This document shows positions 59,505 to 64,000 of a stretch of 64,000 bases of DNA, one piece after another. Within the stretch, counting starts at the first letter, position 1. Every line of letters starts with the position of its first letter. A program made the translations under genes and the position numbers. A model generated the notes under the pieces. It was not told the DNA's origin. It saw only the letters and a program-made list of their open reading frames with translations, and did not search any database. The DNA is from Flavobacteriia bacterium (GTDB lineage: Bacteria > Bacteroidota > Bacteroidia > Flavobacteriales_D > Crocinitomicaceae), in the NCBI GenBank assembly GCA_947490145.1, contig CANLGD010000001.1, positions 58,580 through 122,579 of the forward strand. Direction: 5' to 3'.

Positions 59505-62500
59505 TTAGAATTCAAATGTTAAGTTCAATGAAAAAATTCTTGGTCTTGGATAAATATTGTTATCAATTCCACCATTAATTTCGGGATCTAATCCTGAATA
59601 TTTTGTTATAACAAATACATTTTGACAAACAAAATTAGCATTGAATGCAACTTTTTCTCTCAAGAATTTTAATTTCCCAAATTTATATCCAATGTTGATA
59701 TAATCCATTCTTAAGAAATTTGCTTTTTCAATAAAGTGATCACTTAAATATAAATTAGTAGATGTTTTTTGGAACTGATCTTCATTATAAAGAGAACTTA
59801 AATTGTTTAAAAATCCTTGATTACCATTAATCTGTGAAAAAGGAGCGCTGTTAGAACGAACATTGTTGTAAATGCTACCGCCAAGTTCACCTCTCATTGA
59901 AAACCCACCAAACCATTTTTTGTAACTAACATTCATGTTTAAACCTAAGAAAACATTCGGAGCAACTTGTTTTGCATAATATCTGTCTTCTATATTGATA
60001 ATTCCATCACGGTTTCTATCTTCAAAAGCATCTATATCTTTATAAACAACTCCATTCGCATCCTTTTGTCCAACTTCAATTGCTTTTCCCGCAGCATCGT
60101 ATTTTTGTTCATAAACATAATATGAGAATGTTGGATATCCAACTTGATGCACTTGAACTGTACTTCCGATACCGCCAGAAATCCCTCCAATTAAAATCCC
60201 TGGAGAAGTTGTATCTTCAACTTGAGCCAATTTTAATACTTCATTTTTATTGTAAGTTGCATTCAAACCCAAATCAACTTTAAGGTTTTTCATTGCAATA
60301 ATTCCAAAATTAGTACTAGCCTCAATTCCTTTGTTGTTCATACTTCCAACATTAGTAAGGATGTTGTTTGTAAAGTTTGTTCCAGCTAAAACAGGAACAG
60401 TTGCTAACAAATCGATTGTTGTTTTAGAATAAACATCAACAGAACCACTTATTCTATCCTTCAAGAATCCAAAATCTAAACCTAAGTTGTAACTTTTAGT
60501 TTCCTCCCATTTTAAGTTTGCATCGTATCCATCAGGTCTGAAAACTGAGTAATAAACTCCACCAAAAGCATATTGTGCAGTTGAAGTTCCAACTTGATAA
60601 TTAGGAATATAGGAATAATCTCCAATTCCATCTTGTTGTCCAGTTACACCGTATCCAGCACGAACTTTTAAGAAAGTAAGTTTTTCATTTCCTTTCAAGA
60701 AATTTTCTCCAGAAACAATCCATGCAGCAGAAAGAGCAGGGAAAAGCCCCCAACGTGTATCTGGGCTGAAACGAGAAGAACCATCTCTTCTCAAAGAACC
60801 TGTAACTACATATCTGTCTTTGAAACTATAAATCCCTCTTCCATAAAAAGATAATAGTGCGTTTTGAGTGAAAAATGGATTTGGATCTGCAGGATAAGTA
60901 ACAGAATCTCCATCATAATTATATGAAGGGAAAGAAGGACTGCTTGTTTTCCAATCTTGATATGAATAACCTAAAGTGAAATCATATCGGTGATTTTTTG
61001 CCGTTTCTCCATTGGAGTAGTTGGCATAGGCTTCAATCAATTTATTTGCTTTTGTACTTCTATAAGTCGAAGAACTACCATCGCTAAAGAAACCTGAAGC
61101 GGAAGATGATAATGTTTTAGAATAACCAGAACCTTCAGATTGATCTGTACCAACATTAACAACTGCCTTCACTTTTGGGAAGAAAGGTAATTTATAAGAT
61201 AATTTTAAATTTCCAATGTATCGATTTACATTTCCAATGTTTTCATTTTGCATCAATAATCCTACTGGATTTTTACCTGCTAATGTGACTGGTTTTCCGT
61301 TTGCTTGAAGCCATTCAAAATAGCCACCATATAGGTCATTTCCGGATGTAACTGCTTGTGTTGGGTCAAAAGAATTAGCTCCGCCAATTGCTCCAGTATT
61401 TGCAAAAAATGAATTTGTGTGAACATATTTTTGAATTACTTCTAATTCCAAATGATTTTTTAAGAAAGTAGGATTTATGTTTAAACCAACAGAATATCTG
61501 TCCATTCTATCTCTTTTCAAAAGGCCATTTTCTATTCTATTTCCAAAAGACAAACGGTATGGTAATTTTTTAATTCCACCTGTAACGGAAACGTTATTCT
61601 CATTAATATAAGCATTTCTGTAAATTTCTTTTTGCCAATCTGTATTCGCAGTTCCTAAATATTTAATTTGACCTGCAGTTCCTTTTTCAGTTACCAATGC
61701 TCTGTATTCATCCCCATTCATAACATCAGCATATTTGGCAATGGTGGAAACAGAATTTTTAATGTCCAAAGTAACTTTCAATTTGTTAGCACCTCCAGCA
61801 TCACCTTTTTTGGTTGTAACTATTATTACACCATTTGCTCCTCTTGAGCCGTAAATTGCAGTTGCAGATGCATCTTTTAAAATTACGAATGAAGCAATAT
61901 CATTTGGATTTATAAGAGTCAAAGGATTTGATGCTCCCGCGATTCCGCCGTTGTCAACTGGCACTCCATCGATAACAATTAATGGATCATTACTTGCGTT
62001 TATTGAGGTTCCACCACGCAAACGAATAGTACTCCCTGCTCCTGGAGAACCGCCGTTTGAGTTGATTTTTACCCCTGCAACTTTTCCTTGAATTAACTGT
62101 TCCGGTGTAGAAACTGAACCTTGAACAAAGTTTTTTTCACCAATAACGGTTGCAGCACCGGTTAAATCTTTAGTTCTCGTTGTTCCATATCCAATTACAA
62201 CTGCTTCTTCCAATTGTAAGATGTCAGTTTTTAAGGTAATGTCTTTAATAATTGTTTTGTTGTTTTTGAAGACAACTTTTTCTGTAACTGTTGCAAGACC
62301 TGAAAATCTGAAAGAAACAGAAATTGCAGAATCTGAACTAGGAATATTTGTAATTTCGTATTTCCCCAAGTCATCCGTTAATGCTCCTTTATTTTGTCCT
62401 TCTAGAACTACTTTTGCATTAAACAAGGGATTTCCTTCAGCATCTAAAATTGTACCTTTAAGCGTGTTTCCTTGACTTAAAGCAATCATTGTGAAAGAAA

Positions 62501-62546
62501 AAGATACAAAAAAAGCAGCAAATTTTTTACTAATTTTTATTTTCAT
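59505..62546 (-). CDS. SusC/RagA-family TonB-linked outer-membrane protein
   Basis: 1013 aa. Signal peptide (ends MIALSQG), CarboxypepD-reg-like domain at ~25-105 (NTLKGTILDAEGNPLFNAKV), SusC box EEAVVIGYGTTRTKDLTGA, plug with GGSPGAGSTIRLRGGTSINA and PLIVIDGVPVDNGG, and a 700-residue barrel ending LNLTFEF. It forms the pore of the SusCD glycan importer. The GH31 gene lies upstream on the same strand, so the locus is probably for an alpha-glucan. A -7 box TATATTTG (minus) lies at 62584-62591. Confidence 0.96.
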   Translation of the reverse strand: MKIKISKKFAAFFVSFSFTMIALSQGNTLKGTILDAEGNPLFNAKVVLEGQNKGALTDDLGKYEITNIPSSDSAISVSFRFSGLATVTEKVVFKNNKTIIKDITLKTDILQLEEAVVIGYGTTRTKDLTGAATVIGEKNFVQGSVSTPEQLIQGKVAGVKINSNGGSPGAGSTIRLRGGTSINASNDPLIVIDGVPVDNGGIAGASNPLTLINPNDIASFVILKDASATAIYGSRGANGVIIVTTKKGDAGGANKLKVTLDIKNSVSTIAKYADVMNGDEYRALVTEKGTAGQIKYLGTANTDWQKEIYRNAYINENNVSVTGGIKKLPYRLSFGNRIENGLLKRDRMDRYSVGLNINPTFLKNHLELEVIQKYVHTNSFFANTGAIGGANSFDPTQAVTSGNDLYGGYFEWLQANGKPVTLAGKNPVGLLMQNENIGNVNRYIGNLKLSYKLPFFPKVKAVVNVGTDQSEGSGYSKTLSSSASGFFSDGSSSTYRSTKANKLIEAYANYSNGETAKNHRYDFTLGYSYQDWKTSSPSFPSYNYDGDSVTYPADPNPFFTQNALLSFYGRGIYSFKDRYVVTGSLRRDGSSRFSPDTRWGLFPALSAAWIVSGENFLKGNEKLTFLKVRAGYGVTGQQDGIGDYSYIPNYQVGTSTAQYAFGGVYYSVFRPDGYDANLKWEETKSYNLGLDFGFLKDRISGSVDVYSKTTIDLLATVPVLAGTNFTNNILTNVGSMNNKGIEASTNFGIIAMKNLKVDLGLNATYNKNEVLKLAQVEDTTSPGILIGGISGGIGSTVQVHQVGYPTFSYYVYEQKYDAAGKAIEVGQKDANGVVYKDIDAFEDRNRDGIINIEDRYYAKQVAPNVFLGLNMNVSYKKWFGGFSMRGELGGSIYNNVRSNSAPFSQINGNQGFLNNLSSLYNEDQFQKTSTNLYLSDHFIEKANFLRMDYINIGYKFGKLKFLREKVAFNANFVCQNVFVITKYSGLDPEINGGIDNNIYPRPRIFSLNLTFEF

Positions 62547-62583
62547 AGAATTAATTTTATGTTAGTTTGCATAAATGTTATGA

Positions 62584-62591
62584 CAAATATA
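62584..62591 (-). promoter_or_regulatory. -7 box of the susC-like gene
   Basis: TATATTTG on the minus strand, about 38 bases before the start codon, downstream of the inverted repeat at 62637-62659. Confidence 0.5.
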
Positions 62592-62636
62592 TAAAAAAAA
62601 ACTTCACTACGTCATTTGGACACAAAGATTTTTTCA

Positions 62637-62659
62637 CATTTGTTAACAAATAACAAATG
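62637..62659. promoter_or_regulatory. 9-bp inverted repeat upstream of susC
   Basis: CATTTGTTA and TAACAAATG are perfect inverted repeats around ACAAA. It lies between the GH31 stop and the susC promoter, upstream of the -7 box, so an activator or repressor site is possible. There is no T-run for termination. Confidence 0.4.
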
Positions 62660-62680
62660 AGGAACAGAAAAAGTTGCTTT

Positions 62681-64000
62681 TCACTTTAAATTTAACTTAA
62701 TTTCTGCTGTTTGTAAACTCTCTTTTGAATCAAAAATTAAAATTAGACTTTTATTTTGTTTATTGTATGTGCTTATTGTTTTTTTATTGTTTAGCAGAAC
62801 TTTTGTTGGTTCCGATTCTAAATTATGAATTATTAAAGTTACTTTATTCTGAAAATTATCAAATAATTCCATATCAGTAATTTTAAACTTTAATTTATCC
62901 TTAACATGTTCACTTTTAAAAATTAAAATTTGTGATTTGTTTTCAAGTTGTGAACTTAATCCATCATCATTGTAAATTCTAGCTTCACTTTTTGAAGTTT
63001 TTTCATCATAATAAAAATGCACATCAAATTCTTTTAAACTGTATTCTTCAGTAGTTTGAATTGTTTTAATCATCGGAATAAAAGCTCCGCCACGAACAAA
63101 AACGGGAATATTTTCGATTGTTAAATTTACGCTAGCTGATTTGCCGCCTTCAAATTTTTGTCCTGAATAAAAATCAAACCAAGAATTGTTCTTTGGAAAA
63201 TAAACTTCTCTAGTTTGTTGTCCTTTTTCAAAAACGGGTGCGATTAATAAATTATTTCCCCAGAAATATTGATTTTCAATGGTGAACAATTTTTCATTGT
63301 CTTCTTCTTCAAAAAACATTGGACGCATCAAAGGCAAACCTTTTGTTGAATTTTCGTAGGCCAAGGAATAATTGTAAGGCAGTAATTGATAACGTAATTC
63401 AATTGCTTTTTTTACAATTCGTTTTGTCTCAGCATCTTTAAAAACTGGTTCTGAGGCTACATCTTCTTGCGCATGAGGTCTGAAAATTGGATTAAAAACC
63501 CCATATTGTAACCAGCGAATATACAATTCTGGTTCGTCGTTATTTCCTGCAAAACCACCTAAATCAGAATGCATGTAAGCCATTCCTTGCATTCCCATTT
63601 GAAGTGCAATTTCTGTTTGTGGACGCAACCCTCCCCAAGTTCTATTCACATCTCCCGACCACGGAATCATACCAAATTTCTGAGAACCAGAATATCCGGC
63701 ACGCATCAAAATAAAAGGTCGTTCGTTTGGAAAGTCTCGCTTGTAACCACTAGAAATTAATCTCGCCCAATCATGACCATAAATATTGTGTACTTCATTT
63801 GCTGTTCCATATTTGTGAATTAAAGCTTCAGGATGAACTTCTGGCTCACCTAAATCCCCCCAAAAACCAGCAACGCCCATTTTCTTTAAATCCGAATAAA
63901 CTTTCCAAAACCATTGATTTGCTTCAGGTTTATAAATATCAATTAAGCCAGTGTTTCCGAAATAAAAATCATATTTGAATGGATTTCCTAAATTATCTGT
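62681..64000 (-). CDS. GH31 alpha-glycosidase, N-terminal part outside the window
   Basis: About 440 C-terminal residues are visible; the frame is open to base 64000, so the beginning is missing. The nucleophile motif GFWGDLGEPE (Asp after WG) lies near visible residue 48, the acid/base is likely the Asp in IPWSGDVNRTWGGLR, and the barrel ends with FRPHAQEDV and YNYSLAYENSTKGLPLMRPM. Two C-terminal beta domains follow (DFYSGQKFEGGKSASVNLTI and on). The family hydrolyses alpha-glucosides or alpha-xylosides. It sits upstream of the SusCD pair on the same strand, so it probably degrades the imported glucan. Confidence 0.95.
   Translation of the reverse strand, partial: TDNLGNPFKYDFYFGNTGLIDIYKPEANQWFWKVYSDLKKMGVAGFWGDLGEPEVHPEALIHKYGTANEVHNIYGHDWARLISSGYKRDFPNERPFILMRAGYSGSQKFGMIPWSGDVNRTWGGLRPQTEIALQMGMQGMAYMHSDLGGFAGNNDEPELYIRWLQYGVFNPIFRPHAQEDVASEPVFKDAETKRIVKKAIELRYQLLPYNYSLAYENSTKGLPLMRPMFFEEEDNEKLFTIENQYFWGNNLLIAPVFEKGQQTREVYFPKNNSWFDFYSGQKFEGGKSASVNLTIENIPVFVRGGAFIPMIKTIQTTEEYSLKEFDVHFYYDEKTSKSEARIYNDDGLSSQLENKSQILIFKSEHVKDKLKFKITDMELFDNFQNKVTLIIHNLESEPTKVLLNNKKTISTYNKQNKSLILIFDSKESLQTAEIKLNLK

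Noticed and set aside
59495..59515. Overlap of susC and susD reading frames using the ATG at 59515
   Set aside because: The ATG at 59494 gives a standard lipoprotein signal and a normal 10-bp gap, so the overlap is probably not real.

Overview
The window is AT-rich bacterial chromosome of a Bacteroidota, most likely a flavobacterium-like member. The evidence is SusC/SusD and TonB-dependent receptor pairs, DUF4249 and DUF4465 proteins, a type IX secretion C-terminal sorting tail, many TAnnTTTG -7 promoter boxes, weak ribosome binding sites and very A/T-biased codon use. Both ends are cut inside genes: a short-chain dehydrogenase at the left and a GH31 alpha-glycosidase at the right.

Layout. 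1-5.4 kb (minus): partial SDR gene, then a vitamin B12 acquisition operon headed by a clear cobalamin riboswitch (DUF4465/T9SS protein, TonB receptor, YncE-like beta-propeller lipoprotein). 5.5-9.4 kb: two M16 peptidase-family genes, one catalytic and one lacking the zinc motif. 9.7-16.0 kb: a CbbR/CmpR-type LysR regulator divergent from a seven-gene run (two small unknown proteins, DUF6671, Sua5, dihydroorotase, BioD, SbtA-like bicarbonate transporter). 16.3-21.2 kb: a zinc-finger/FAD monooxygenase fusion, hydrolase, acetyltransferase, FMN reductase and luciferase-like oxidoreductase. 21.2-24.7 kb: DUF4249 lipoprotein plus TonB receptor. 25-28 kb: S46 dipeptidyl peptidase and an ACT-like protein. 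28.3-31.9 kb: tRNA-Phe followed by a 3.5-kb cassette bounded by 78-bp near-identical direct repeats, holding a MORN/coiled-coil protein and a uracil-DNA-glycosylase-like protein. 32-64 kb: mostly core genes (psd, pckA, an ftsB-like gene, lpxB, birA, rsfS, ftsH, cdsA, anmK, acyl-CoA dehydrogenase, tRNA-Leu) mixed with accessory ones: an orphan FbpA-like lipoprotein, orphan HsdR-N nucleases, an MBL-rhodanese-rhodanese protein, a pseudoreceiver-cyclase-HD protein and a SusCD-GH31 alpha-glucan locus.

How the genes work together. The most striking group is 9.7-16.0 kb. Sua5 uses bicarbonate, BioD uses CO2, dihydroorotase acts on a carbamoyl group that derives from bicarbonate, and SbtA-family proteins import bicarbonate; the regulator is of the type that controls CO2-responsive genes elsewhere. 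I infer a low-CO2 response operon in a heterotroph, with an unknown zinc-ribbon protein (DUF6671) and two small proteins at its head. The second accessory candidate is the tRNA-Phe cassette. The B12 operon resembles the BtuB/BtuG/BtuH surface uptake systems of Bacteroides but with a T9SS-exported component.

A family of about 35-125-bp hairpin repeats with TCGTTA and GCCT ends is scattered through intergenic spaces (about 1.9, 5.1, 7.8, 22.2, 35.6 and 40.8 kb).
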